Shown: positions 1 to 8,546 of the stretch, one piece after another | Layout: each line of letters opens with the position of its first letter | Position numbering within the stretch: the first letter of the stretch is position 1 | Source of the DNA: Flavihumibacter stibioxidans | Lineage (GTDB): Bacteria; Bacteroidota; Bacteroidia; Chitinophagales; Chitinophagaceae | DNA length: 64,000 bases | Direction: 5' to 3' | Assembly: GCF_014332695.1 (NCBI RefSeq) | Contig: NZ_MBUA01000029.1 | Location: 62,001 to 126,000, forward strand | Translations under genes and position numbers: made by a program | The notes under the pieces: model-generated | The model's database searches: none | What the model saw: the letters and a program-made list of their open reading frames with translations, nothing else | Told to the model about the DNA's origin: nothing

Positions 1-108
1 ACGCATTTCAAATACCCCAGCTCCGCCAAAGTGCTGAACCGGATTGTGATCTCCGCGCACCACACCCATTCAGACCTTGAACGCCTGGCACAGTCATTGG
101 GTAGTTGA
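1..108 (+). CDS. C-terminal 35 residues of a PLP-dependent aminotransferase/acyltransferase-like enzyme (partial)
   Basis: The window opens inside an open frame that ends at TGA 106-108. The visible tail, ending NRIVISAHHTHSDLERLAQ followed by SLGS, resembles the last helix and strand of the alpha-oxoamine synthase branch of fold-type I PLP enzymes (BioF/KBL-like), where a strand is followed by an 'HT..D(L/I)..L' helix. No catalytic residue is in view, so the identification rests on a short tail and is tentative. A family A palindrome begins three bases after the stop codon. Confidence 0.4.
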   Translation, partial: THFKYPSSAKVLNRIVISAHHTHSDLERLAQSLGS

Positions 109-110
109 AA

Positions 111-141
111 CTCACCCGTCGGGTGGCACCCGACGGGTGAA
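111..141. repeat. Family A palindromic repeat, copy 1
   Basis: Two 13-bp palindromes, CACCCGTCGGGTG and CACCCGACGGGTG, are separated by one G, so the whole 31-mer also folds as one 15-bp hairpin. The first base is C where other copies have T. It follows directly on the stop codon of the upstream partial gene. It has no T-tract, so it is not a standard intrinsic terminator. Confidence 0.9.
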
Positions 142-176
142 ACGCCGGTTTCCCGAAAGTTGACGAATTTTAACCC

Positions 177-656
177 ATGCTAAGACCTGCCACCAAAGAC
201 GATTTTGACTTTATTTTCGGCCTCTATATGCATCCGGCCATCAACCCCTACCTCCTCTATGAGCCGATGGATGAGGAAGCCTTCCAGCCGATTTTTGAGG
301 ACCTGAGGCAAAAAGGCTTGCTATATGTTTACCAGCAGGGTGAAACAGCCATTGGAATGTGTAAGCTCGTGCCTCAATACCACCGGAATGCACACATGAT
401 CTACCTGGGCGGAGTGGCCATCCACCCCGATGCTTCCGGTAGGGGACATGGAGAGACGATGCTGCGGGAAATCATCTCGCTTGCGAAAGAGCGGGGATGC
501 AGGCGAATCGAACTGAGTACGGCAACATTTAACCATAAAGCCATCCGGCTCTACGAGCGGGTGGGATTCAAAAAGGAGGGGGTTCTCAGAAATTATACCT
601 GGTTCCCTTCTGAGAACCGGTTCATCGATGAAGTGATAATGGGTTGGATTGACTGA
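177..656 (+). CDS. GNAT-family N-acetyltransferase
   Basis: This 159-residue protein has the normal length of a single-domain GNAT enzyme, which moves an acetyl group from acetyl-CoA to an amine. Motif A, which binds the pyrophosphate of acetyl-CoA, is visible as ASGRGHGE at about residues 86-93, following the strand YLGGVAIHP. Motif B is the C-terminal NHKAIRLYERVGF near residue 125, typical of RimI/RimJ-type and small-molecule acetyltransferases. The substrate cannot be told from the sequence. The gene stands alone between two family A repeats, on the opposite strand to thioredoxin. Confidence 0.85.
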   Translation: MLRPATKDDFDFIFGLYMHPAINPYLLYEPMDEEAFQPIFEDLRQKGLLYVYQQGETAIGMCKLVPQYHRNAHMIYLGGVAIHPDASGRGHGETMLREIISLAKERGCRRIELSTATFNHKAIRLYERVGFKKEGVLRNYTWFPSENRFIDEVIMGWID

Positions 657-675
657 CCCTGAAGGGCAAAAAAAT

Positions 676-706
676 TTCACCCGTCGGGTGGCACCCGACG
701 GGTGAA
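676..706. repeat. Family A palindromic repeat, copy 2
   Basis: A full 31-nt copy (TTCACCCG...CGGGTGAA) lies in the 56-bp gap between the convergent GNAT and thioredoxin genes. It ends six bases before the thioredoxin stop codon. Confidence 0.9.
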
Positions 707-712
707 GGAAAA

Positions 713-1084
713 TTATGCTTCGGTTTCCTTCGGCAGCAGGTGCTCGTTGATCACCTGCTTGAAAGCACTCTTGGGAAGAGCACCCGGCTGCATCATAGGC
801 TGGCCATTAGCCGGAATGAACAGCAGGGTCGGAATACTCTGGATGCCGAATACTGCAGAAAGCTCCTGCTCTTTATCAGTATCTACTTTATAGATCAATA
901 GTTTGCCTTCGTATTCTTTGGACAATTCTTCGAGGATAGGAGCCACCATCTTACAGGGACCACACCAGTCGGCATAGAAATCTACAATAGCAGGCAGGCT
1001 GCCCTTGTAAGACCACTCCGTAGCACCTTCATAGTTAAAAACCTCTTCCTTGAACTTTTCAGTTGTAAGTTTAATGGTAGCCAT
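713..1084 (-). CDS. trxA: Thioredoxin
   Basis: Small cytoplasmic disulfide reductase of 123 residues. The redox motif WCGPCK lies at residues 40-45 (C41 and C44), after the strand PAIVDFYAD. The cis-proline loop is present as SIPT, and 'VDTDKEQELSAVFGI' is the usual stretch before it. The N-terminus carries a short insertion (EGATEWSYKGS) compared with E. coli TrxA, as is common in Bacteroidota. There is no signal peptide, so it acts in the cytoplasm. It lies downstream of a TetR gene on the same strand with a hairpin between them, so it is probably transcribed on its own. Confidence 0.93.
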   Translation of the reverse strand: MATIKLTTEKFKEEVFNYEGATEWSYKGSLPAIVDFYADWCGPCKMVAPILEELSKEYEGKLLIYKVDTDKEQELSAVFGIQSIPTLLFIPANGQPMMQPGALPKSAFKQVINEHLLPKETEA

Positions 1085-1154
1085 CTCAATTATTTTTTAC
1101 AAAGTACGGTATTATCTGATGGCTATTATGTGAGTAAGGTCACTAATAATCACT

Positions 1155-1177
1155 GCCTGCTCCGCCGGCGGACAGGC
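1155..1177. repeat. GC-rich palindrome between tetR and trxA
   Basis: A near-perfect palindrome, GCCTG-C-TCCGCCGGCGGA-C-AGGC, lies 15 bases past the TetR stop codon. A similar TCCGCC/GGCGGA hairpin occurs at 60719-60735, so this may be a third dispersed element. It could separate TetR and trxA transcripts, but there is no clear T-run. Confidence 0.55.
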
Positions 1178-1191
1178 TGAAAACAAGGATA

Positions 1192-1803
1192 TCAGGACTT
1201 GTTAGTCGCGATGCCATAAAACAGGCTGTCAGCCAGAAAATCAAGCTGGCCCAAAAAATAATCATGCTTCTCGCCCAGGAAAAGTTGCTGTCCCACCTGC
1301 TTGAGCGACCATTTCACCATATTGGCCCATACGTCCATTTCCACAGACTGCATCCCTTTCACCTCTCCCGTGCGGATTCCGTGCAGCAGGATATCTTTCA
1401 GTAAATGCTCCACACTACGCTCCTTCTCCTCGGAAATTTCAAGCAGGCGCCGGGCATTTTCGAACAATTCCGCCCGGAACATACTGTAATCCTCCACCCT
1501 TTCCTTCACGTTTGCCAGCATACCCCTGACAAAAACCCGGAACTTTTCAGCCGCTGTTCCGGCCTCCTGTACGGCAGCAGAAATAATGGAGTGCTGCTTG
1601 CGGATTTCTTCGAGCAGGATGGCATCAAAAATCTCGTCCTTGGTTTTGAAATAATAATACAGCGCGCTCTTCGACTTCCCAACCATGCGGGCAATATCCT
1701 CCATGGTTGTCTTCTTGAAACCATAGCGCTTGAACAATTCCCGGCTTTCAGCCAGGATCTCTGCTATGATGACCGGATCACGTTCTGCTTGACTAACTGA
1801 CAT
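1192..1803 (-). CDS. TetR/AcrR-family transcriptional regulator (repressor 1)
   Basis: This 203-residue protein has the usual TetR plan. The N-terminal helix-turn-helix (about residues 15-60) contains 'YGFKKTTMEDIARMVGKS' and 'SALYYYFKTKDEIF', the classical recognition-helix signature. The C-terminal helical ligand domain (residues 70-203) has no recognisable ligand. It diverges from a second TetR gene that leads an efflux operon. The same GTCGAA motif found before that gene occurs 6-11 bases before this start, and a TAGATTTG -7 box lies at 1844-1837. The two regulators may therefore share or cross-bind operators. Confidence 0.88.
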   Translation of the reverse strand: MSVSQAERDPVIIAEILAESRELFKRYGFKKTTMEDIARMVGKSKSALYYYFKTKDEIFDAILLEEIRKQHSIISAAVQEAGTAAEKFRVFVRGMLANVKERVEDYSMFRAELFENARRLLEISEEKERSVEHLLKDILLHGIRTGEVKGMQSVEMDVWANMVKWSLKQVGQQLFLGEKHDYFLGQLDFLADSLFYGIATNKS

Positions 1804-1808
1804 ATTCA

Positions 1809-2083
1809 GTCGAATTTATTTGAACAAAATAGAATACAAATCTAACCATTGCACCGGAACAAGGCTGCCGGAAACTTTCAGCTTTCAGTTTGTGTAATTG
1901 GTTTTCAATCATAATATACTTATTTACAATTACTTATTCAATATTTTTTGCTCCTCCATTGATTCGCTGCCACCATTTTCAATTGTCTTTTTACAAATCC
2001 TTAACAAAATAATTCGACCATTATTCCATTTTAGTCGAAAGGTCTAGTAATTTTGACTTTTAAATCAAATTAGTCGAACGGTC
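1809..2083. promoter_or_regulatory. Divergent TetR control region with four GTCGAA boxes
   Basis: GTCGAA occurs at 1809-1814, 2034-2039 and 2073-2078, and its inverse TTCGAC at 2013-2018. The two copies nearest the efflux operon extend to a 14-bp direct repeat, TTAGTCGAA-M-GGTC, at 2031-2044 and 2070-2083, the second ending at the base before the ATG. A -7 box TAATTTTG (2048-2055) lies between these two copies. Operators flanking a promoter and abutting the start codon are what autorepression by a TetR protein would need. Which TetR binds is inference. Confidence 0.6.
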
Positions 2084-2755
2084 ATGGAACAAACAATATT
2101 AGCCACCAGTTGCAAGATGTTCTCCCGGTTAGGGATCCAGCAGCTTCGCATGGAGGACCTGGCCGGCCACCTGGGTATATCGAAAAAGACCCTGTACCGG
2201 TTCTTCCCCTCCAGGATGGAACTGATCGAAAGAGTAGAAGCTGAAATGTCTACTGAACTCCGGCAGCAACTATTGGCGGTCCGGGATGAGACCGGCGACA
2301 CGCTGGAGCAGATCACCGGGTATGTCAGTACACTTACGAGCACATTCAAGAAATGGTCCCCGCAGTTTTTCTCCGATCTGCAAAAACATTTCCCGGAGCA
2401 ATGGAACAGGTTCCACATAAACATCGGCCAGCTTGTGCTGGAACTGTTGCGCACCAACCTGGAAAAGGGAATAGCAGAAGGGGTGTACCGCGGCAATATC
2501 CATCCCGCTCTGCTAGTCACACTCTGGCAGCAACATTTCTACAACGATTACCGGTATTGCCAGCAACTGGTTACCGATTATTCCAAGGACGAAGTATTCC
2601 GCCAGGGATACTACCTGTTCCTGTATGGAATTGTAGACCGGTCGTCCGTACCCAGGCTGGAAACCTTACTGAATCGTATAACCGAAGAAAGCGAAAACAA
2701 TAAAACAACCCTACAAATTGATCCCGGAGCGGATCTAAACCAGGTATTTATATGA
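2084..2755 (+). CDS. TetR/AcrR-family regulator of the efflux operon (repressor 2)
   Basis: This 223-residue protein has an N-terminal helix-turn-helix at about residues 7-50 (LGIQQLRMEDLAGHLGIS, KKTLYRFFPSRMEL), followed by a helical ligand domain. It is the first gene of a four-gene unit: its TGA overlaps the ATG of the outer-membrane factor (ATGA at 2752-2755), so translation is probably coupled. In Bacteroidota a TetR gene leading an OMF-MFP-RND operon commonly represses that operon and its own gene until a toxic compound binds. The start chosen is the only ATG immediately after the second GTCGAA box. The inducer is unknown. Confidence 0.88.
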   Translation: MEQTILATSCKMFSRLGIQQLRMEDLAGHLGISKKTLYRFFPSRMELIERVEAEMSTELRQQLLAVRDETGDTLEQITGYVSTLTSTFKKWSPQFFSDLQKHFPEQWNRFHINIGQLVLELLRTNLEKGIAEGVYRGNIHPALLVTLWQQHFYNDYRYCQQLVTDYSKDEVFRQGYYLFLYGIVDRSSVPRLETLLNRITEESENNKTTLQIDPGADLNQVFI

Positions 2756-4164
2756 AACACAAATTGACCATCAACGGCCTGCTGGTTGCACTCCTCCTTG
2801 GTAGTGCAACCATGGCGCAGGACAGCCAGCCGGAAGGCGCTACTGCTGTAACAACCGTCACCACGGTAAATCCCGATTCCCTATCCCTTTCCGCCGTCAT
2901 CAGACTGGCGCTGGAACACAACCAGACCCTGCGCAAGGCCACACTCAGCGAAGAAGCCGGCATCCAGAAGACTCGTGAGATTAAGGCCCAGGCATTACCG
3001 CAGGTGAACCTAAACGGTAATTACTCCAACAACTTTATCAAGCCCGTGATTGTGCTTCCGGGAGAACTGACCGGACAACCCGGCACCATCTCCACCATTG
3101 AAATGGGCACCACCCACAACATTGGTATCACCGGCGAGGTAAAACAGGAGCTCTTCAACCAGTCTGTTTTCACCGGCTTGCAGGCAGCCAGGAAGAGTGA
3201 GGAATATTACCGGCTGCAGACCCGCCTGACAGAAGACCAGGTAATCCAGTCCGTAGCCAGCGCTTTTTACCAGTTGCAGGTGAACCGCGTCAAGAGGGAA
3301 ATAGTCGATTCCAATATGATCAGTACCAGGAAAATCCTGACCACTACTGAAACACAGTTCAAAGCGGGATTAGCCCGGCGTATCGACGTTGACCGTCTCC
3401 GTGTGAACCTGGCCAACCTCGAAAGCATGGCCAACCTGCTCAACAACGCAATCTACCAGTCAGAGAACCAGCTCAGGTATTTTATGGGTATGCAGATGGA
3501 TGATCCCCTGCAATTCAGTACCCCATCCCTCGCCAATATCCAGGAAGAGATGAATACCGTATTGCAACAGGAATCCAATGAGATCATGCAACTGAACGAT
3601 TTCAAACTCCTTAAAAAACAGGAAGAACTGCTGCACCTGCAGAAGAAAGCCTACAAGGCTGAGTATTATCCCAAGCTATCGCTGTTCGGGAACTACAGCT
3701 ATAATGGCATCAGTAATAAATTCGATCTGCTCAAAACTTCCGGAACCTCCACCTGGTATGATGTAGCTGCCGTCGGACTCCGCCTCAGCGTTCCGATCTT
3801 CGACGGAAACGCCCGCCAGGCAAGAATTGCACAAAGTAATATCCAGATCAAACAATTGCAGGAAGACCTTTCGCAGAAAAAATCACAACTAACACTCAAC
3901 CAGCGCAACGCGAAAATGCAGATTGCCAACAGCATCAGCACCATCAGGCAGCAGGAAAAGAATATCATCCTCGCACGGGATATTTATGAAACCACCCAAA
4001 GCAATTACAAACTGGGACTTTCACCACTGACCGACCTGCTGAACGCGGAAACCTCGCTTACACAAGCCCGCAATAACCACGCGGAAGCCCTGCTCCAGTT
4101 CAAACTGGCCCAGGTTGAAATGCTCAAATCAAACGGAAATCTGCAATCATTAACTCAACAATAA
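2752..4164 (+). CDS. TolC-family outer-membrane efflux factor
   Basis: This 470-residue precursor has a signal peptide (about residues 1-22, LLVALLLGSATMAQ). Two OEP repeats follow, with the alternating helical pattern of TolC: 'SAVIRLALEHNQTLRKA' opens the first and 'LLKKQEELLHLQKKAYKAEYY' opens the second. The C-terminal 'YKLGLSPLTDLLNAETSLTQAR' is the most conserved OEP stretch. The protein would form the trimeric outer-membrane exit duct of the RND pump encoded downstream. The start codon overlaps the TetR stop, and the next gene begins 12 bases on. Confidence 0.93.
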   Translation: MKHKLTINGLLVALLLGSATMAQDSQPEGATAVTTVTTVNPDSLSLSAVIRLALEHNQTLRKATLSEEAGIQKTREIKAQALPQVNLNGNYSNNFIKPVIVLPGELTGQPGTISTIEMGTTHNIGITGEVKQELFNQSVFTGLQAARKSEEYYRLQTRLTEDQVIQSVASAFYQLQVNRVKREIVDSNMISTRKILTTTETQFKAGLARRIDVDRLRVNLANLESMANLLNNAIYQSENQLRYFMGMQMDDPLQFSTPSLANIQEEMNTVLQQESNEIMQLNDFKLLKKQEELLHLQKKAYKAEYYPKLSLFGNYSYNGISNKFDLLKTSGTSTWYDVAAVGLRLSVPIFDGNARQARIAQSNIQIKQLQEDLSQKKSQLTLNQRNAKMQIANSISTIRQQEKNIILARDIYETTQSNYKLGLSPLTDLLNAETSLTQARNNHAEALLQFKLAQVEMLKSNGNLQSLTQQ

Positions 4165-4176
4165 ATCATTACGTAT

Positions 4177-5244
4177 ATGAAGAATAAAGTCTTTAAAGCA
4201 ATCATCTGGGCCGTTGCCATTTTGGGCGGACTATTCCTGATCTTCCAACAGCTGAATAAAAATAAAGCGGCCAATAAGGCCAAGACCGACCTCGTGCAGC
4301 AAACCAATCCATCTGTGTTGGTTAGTACCGATACGGCAAAAATGGCCCCATTGGTTATCGACTTTGAAGCCAATGGTGTATTCCAGCCCAACAAGGTACT
4401 GGATTTCGCCTCCGAAGTGAGCGGCCGGATCGCCGAACTGAAAGTGGATATCGGCGCAACTGTACACCAGGGACAGCTCCTGGCGGTTCTTGACAATGAA
4501 CAACTCAACAACGAGGTGCTGCTCAGTTCCAACACAAAGGCAAAACTGGAATCAGACCTGGCCCGTTATGACAGCGCTTACCAGAACGGCGGCATCACCT
4601 TCCAGCAGTTACAGGACCTTCGCCTGCAGGCAAAACAAGCTGCCACCCAGGTGAATATTCAGTCCCGCAAGCTGCGCGATTCATACATGAAAGCCCCTAT
4701 TAACGGTATCATACAAACGAAGTATACTGAAAAAGGAGCTTATGTGCAGCCCGCCACCAAAATTTTCCAGATTGTGGATATCTCCAGACTGAAGCTCCGC
4801 ATAAACGTACCCGAATACCAGGTGGTGAAGCTGAAGCTGAAAGACAAGGTTCCGGTGCACTCTGATGTTTTCCCTGAGAAGCAGCTGTACGCCACCGTTA
4901 GTTACATCGCGCCCATGGGTGATGCTTCACTGAACTTCCCGGTAGAGCTGGAACTGAACAATATCGGCGGGAACGCCATTCGCGGCGGCATGTATGGTCG
5001 CGCCAAATTCAGGTTCTCGGAAAACAGGGAAGCCCTGCTGGTACCACGTACTGCTTTTGTAGGAAGTGTTGGCAGCAATGAAGTATATGTGGCGGTTAAT
5101 GGAAAAGCTGAAATGCGCATAGTGAAAGCCGGTCGCATCCTGGGTGAGAAAGTGGAGATCCTGGAAGGGATCAGGCCCGGCGATGCAGTTATTACCAGCG
5201 GACAAATCAACCTGCAGAACGGATCTGCCATCACCATTCAATAA
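4177..5244 (+). CDS. RND efflux periplasmic adaptor (membrane fusion protein)
   Basis: This 355-residue HlyD/AcrA-type adaptor is anchored by an N-terminal hydrophobic segment (about residues 8-26). The biotinyl-lipoyl half-motif 'SGRIAELKVDIGATVHQGQ' lies near residue 85. A short helical hairpin follows (residues 105-165), then the second lipoyl half 'MKAPINGIIQTKYTEKGAY', the beta-barrel, and the membrane-proximal domain ending 'ILEGIRPGDAVITSGQINL'. It would link the inner-membrane pump to the TolC-like duct. It sits 12 bp after the duct gene and 12 bp before the pump gene. Confidence 0.93.
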   Translation: MKNKVFKAIIWAVAILGGLFLIFQQLNKNKAANKAKTDLVQQTNPSVLVSTDTAKMAPLVIDFEANGVFQPNKVLDFASEVSGRIAELKVDIGATVHQGQLLAVLDNEQLNNEVLLSSNTKAKLESDLARYDSAYQNGGITFQQLQDLRLQAKQAATQVNIQSRKLRDSYMKAPINGIIQTKYTEKGAYVQPATKIFQIVDISRLKLRINVPEYQVVKLKLKDKVPVHSDVFPEKQLYATVSYIAPMGDASLNFPVELELNNIGGNAIRGGMYGRAKFRFSENREALLVPRTAFVGSVGSNEVYVAVNGKAEMRIVKAGRILGEKVEILEGIRPGDAVITSGQINLQNGSAITIQ

Positions 5245-5256
5245 GAGGAGGATTAT

Positions 5257-8200
5257 ATGAAGATCACAGAAATATCGATTAAACGACCAACCGTGGTGGT
5301 GGTGCTGTTTACAGTGCTGACACTGCTGGGATGGCTTAGTTATAAAAGTCTCAATTACGAATTACTTCCCAAGTTCTCACCACCCATCGTAACCATCGCC
5401 ACCGTTTACCCGGGTGCCTCTCCCGGCGAGGTAGAGAACACCGTAACCAAAAAGGTAGAAGATGCGGTGGCATCTATGGAAAAGATCAAAAAGCTCACAG
5501 CACGTTCTGTGGAAGGCCTCAGCCTGGTTACAGTGGAACTGAACAACGATGCCGACGTGGATATATCCATGCAGGACGCACAGCGTAAAGTCAACAGCAT
5601 CCTGAGTGAATTACCGGATGATGTGAAAACTCCTTCCCTGAACAAGTTCTCCCTGGATGACCTGCCCATCATGACCCTTTCCGCCACTGCAAAGATGGAT
5701 GGCAAGGAATTGTACGACCTGCTGGACAATAAGATTGCACCCGGACTGTCACGCATCAACGGCGTGGCACAGATCTCACTGATAGGGGGAACCGAAAGGG
5801 AGATCAGGGTTGATATCAATGCCGAAAAACTGGCAGCCTATAATCTCTCTGTATTACAGGTGAGGCAGGCTATCCAGCAATCCAACCTTGATTTTCCCAC
5901 GGGAAAGGTGAAGAGCGAGAACAACCAGGTGCTGATCCGACTGGCGGGAAAATTCACTTCGGTTGATGCTCTCCGTGAGGCTGTCATAAGCACCAGTTCG
6001 GCCGGCGCACCGATCCGCCTGAAGGACGTGGCGGATGTACAGGAATCCGTAAAGGAATCCACCCGTCTGGCCCGTGTTGACCAGCAGTCAGCGGTGATCA
6101 TGATGATCCAGAAACAAACGGACGCCAATGCCGTTAACGTGAGCAGGGAAGTCAGAAGCAGCCTGGAAAAACTGGAAAAGGAATATGCCTCCGGCGAACT
6201 GAAGATCAATGTGGCCAACGATACCACACTGTTCACACTGGAAGCGGCCGATGCCGTTATTCATGACCTGTTCCTGGCCGTTATACTGGTGGCAGCGGTG
6301 ATGTTGCTCTTCCTGCACAGCATCAGGAACGCGCTGATCGTTATGGTAACCATCCCGGCATCCCTGATCGCCACATTTATAGGCATGAAACTAATGGGAT
6401 TCTCCCTGAACCTCATGTCCCTGATGGGACTCTCCCTGGTGGTGGGTATCCTGGTGGATGATGCGATCGTGGTCCTGGAAAACATCCAGCGACACATGGA
6501 AATGGGTAAGAACCGTGTGCGTGCCGCTTTTGAAGGAGTAAAGGAAATCGGCTTCACCGTTACTTCCATTACCCTGGTAATTGTAGTGGTATTCCTTCCG
6601 ATTTCACTGACCAATGAACTGGTATCAAATATCCTGCGCGAATTCGCGGTAGTGGTAATGATCTCTACCTTGCTCAGCCTGCTGGCATCCTTTACCCTGG
6701 TACCCTGGCTGGCATCACGTTTCGGGAAGCTGGAACATATTACAGGCAAAACATTTTTCGGCCGTTTCGTGATCGGTTTTGAAAAGCTGATGGACCGCTT
6801 CACACAGTGGATCACCGGTATCCTGAATTGGGCACTGGACCACAAAGCCATTACATTGGGAGTGGTGATGGTCCTGCTGGTTTCATCTTTTATGCTGGTG
6901 GGCAAAGGATATATCGGCGGTGAATTCATTTCCAAGGGCGACCGTGGTGAATTCATTGTACAGATTGAATCACCCAAGGATGCTTCTGTTGAACAATCCA
7001 ATTTCGCCACCCAAAAAGCAGAAGAGTACCTGCGGAAAAATCCGGAGATCACTTCCCTGATCACCACCGTGGGACAGAGCAGTGAGGATGGATTCGGGGC
7101 CAGTAACGCCACGGCTTATAAGGCTGAGATCACTGTGAAACTCGTTCCCCTGAACCAGCGTAAGGATGCTTCCGATGTGTATGCAGCCAAAACAAAACTG
7201 GAGCTGGAAAAAGTGATCCCGGGTGTTAAGGTGAAAACCATCCCGATCAGTATCCTGGGAACGGCTGAACGCGCTCCGCTGGAAATTGTGGCTGTGGGCG
7301 CCGATTATGACAGTGTGATGGCCTATGCCAAATCCATCGAGCAGGTGGTAAAAGCAACTGCGGGCACCAAGGAAGTGAAGCTTTCCGTAGAGGAAGGAAA
7401 TCCCGAGATCAACGTTTCGGTGGATCGTGACAAGATGGCTGCACTGGGCTTGACCATGGACCAGGTGGGCATGACCATGCAGACAGCATTTTCCGGAAAC
7501 GATGACGCTAAATACCGTAAGGGGGCATACGAATATGATATCCGGGTGGGATTTGATGATTTCGACCGGAAGAACCTGGCCGACGTTGCTGAACTAACGT
7601 TCATCAATAGCCGTGGGCAACAGGTAAAACTCTACCAGTTTGCAACCATCAGTGAAAAATCCGGTCCCAGCCGTCTCGAACGCCGCGACAAAAACAGTTC
7701 TGTATCCGTACAGGGACAGGTAATCGGCAAATCTGTTGGTACGGTTTCCCAGGAGATCACTGCCCGGATTGACCAGTTACCGCGCCCCCAGGGTGTCAGC
7801 TATATCTGGGGTGGTGATATCGAAAACCAGGGAAATGCCTTCAGCACACTGGGAGTGGCACTGCTGATCTCCATTGTGATGGTTTACCTGATCATGGTGG
7901 CGCTGTACGACAACTATGTATATCCGTTAGTAGTGATGTTCTCGATTCCATTGTCCATCATCGGTGCCCTGCTGGCGCTGGCGTTGACCAATAATTCCCT
8001 GAATATCTTTACCATCCTGGGTATCATTATGCTGATCGGACTGGTGGCCAAGAACGCGATCATCCTGGTTGACTTTATCAACCAGTCCAAGGCGGAGGGG
8101 CACAGTACCCGCGATGCCCTGATCCTGGCCAACAATGCACGTTTGCGTCCGATCCTGATGACGACCATCGCGATGGTGATCGGTATGTTGCCCCTGGCGC

Positions 8201-8424
8201 TCGCTGCCAGTGCAGGTGCAAGCTTTAAGAACGGACTGGCCTGGGTGATCATCGGCGGATTGATCAGCTCTATGTTCCTGACCCTGATCGTCGTACCGGT
8301 TATCTACTACCTGGCCGATAAGTTCCTGGCCCGCATCAGCCGCAACAGGAAAAAGGAAAATATTGAAGCCTTACTCGTAGCCGATTGGGATCATACGGTA
8401 CATGATGGCACAATTGGCAGCTAA
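5257..8424 (+). CDS. RND multidrug efflux transporter (AcrB/HAE1-like)
   Basis: This 1055-residue inner-membrane pump has the normal length and twelve-helix duplicated plan of hydrophobe/amphiphile RND exporters. The proton relay is intact: D401-D402 in TM4 (GILVDDAIVVLEN) and K932 in TM10 (GLVAKNAIILVDF). Large periplasmic loops follow TM1 and TM7, and 'MVYLIMVALYDNYVYPL' begins the second half. The DD-in-TM4 pattern fits drug or lipid export rather than the heavy-metal (CusA) subfamily. It is the last gene of the operon and is followed by a bidirectional terminator. Confidence 0.95.
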   Translation: MKITEISIKRPTVVVVLFTVLTLLGWLSYKSLNYELLPKFSPPIVTIATVYPGASPGEVENTVTKKVEDAVASMEKIKKLTARSVEGLSLVTVELNNDADVDISMQDAQRKVNSILSELPDDVKTPSLNKFSLDDLPIMTLSATAKMDGKELYDLLDNKIAPGLSRINGVAQISLIGGTEREIRVDINAEKLAAYNLSVLQVRQAIQQSNLDFPTGKVKSENNQVLIRLAGKFTSVDALREAVISTSSAGAPIRLKDVADVQESVKESTRLARVDQQSAVIMMIQKQTDANAVNVSREVRSSLEKLEKEYASGELKINVANDTTLFTLEAADAVIHDLFLAVILVAAVMLLFLHSIRNALIVMVTIPASLIATFIGMKLMGFSLNLMSLMGLSLVVGILVDDAIVVLENIQRHMEMGKNRVRAAFEGVKEIGFTVTSITLVIVVVFLPISLTNELVSNILREFAVVVMISTLLSLLASFTLVPWLASRFGKLEHITGKTFFGRFVIGFEKLMDRFTQWITGILNWALDHKAITLGVVMVLLVSSFMLVGKGYIGGEFISKGDRGEFIVQIESPKDASVEQSNFATQKAEEYLRKNPEITSLITTVGQSSEDGFGASNATAYKAEITVKLVPLNQRKDASDVYAAKTKLELEKVIPGVKVKTIPISILGTAERAPLEIVAVGADYDSVMAYAKSIEQVVKATAGTKEVKLSVEEGNPEINVSVDRDKMAALGLTMDQVGMTMQTAFSGNDDAKYRKGAYEYDIRVGFDDFDRKNLADVAELTFINSRGQQVKLYQFATISEKSGPSRLERRDKNSSVSVQGQVIGKSVGTVSQEITARIDQLPRPQGVSYIWGGDIENQGNAFSTLGVALLISIVMVYLIMVALYDNYVYPLVVMFSIPLSIIGALLALALTNNSLNIFTILGIIMLIGLVAKNAIILVDFINQSKAEGHSTRDALILANNARLRPILMTTIAMVIGMLPLALAASAGASFKNGLAWVIIGGLISSMFLTLIVVPVIYYLADKFLARISRNRKKENIEALLVADWDHTVHDGTIGS

Positions 8425-8455
8425 GCCAGATTCGCAGAATTATACGCATAAAATA

Positions 8456-8481
8456 ATGGGAGTCCCTTCGAGGACTCCCAT
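8456..8481. terminator. Bidirectional terminator between the RND pump and the PLP enzyme
   Basis: A 10-bp stem, ATGGGAGTCC (8456-8465) and GGACTCCCAT (8472-8481), closes a 6-nt loop. On the minus strand it runs into a T-rich stretch (ATTATTTTAT). It lies between the convergent pump and trans-sulfuration genes. Confidence 0.7.
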
Positions 8482-8546
8482 TCACTATTCACCCATTCAC
8501 TATTCACCTCTTTTCCTCCTTCACCATTGACCATTCACTATTCACC
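8479..8546. repeat. Threefold CATTCACTATTCACC direct repeat at a gene end
   Basis: The 15-mer CATTCACTATTCACC occurs at 8479-8493, 8494-8508 and 8532-8546, with a related CACCATTGAC stretch in between. The third copy and part of the second are coding: they supply the last residues (NSEW...) and the stop codon of the PLP enzyme on the minus strand. Confidence 0.75.

Noticed and set aside
111-141. Family A repeats as ordinary intrinsic terminators
   Set aside because: They lack T-runs, occur inside genes in frame, and are present where no transcript should end.
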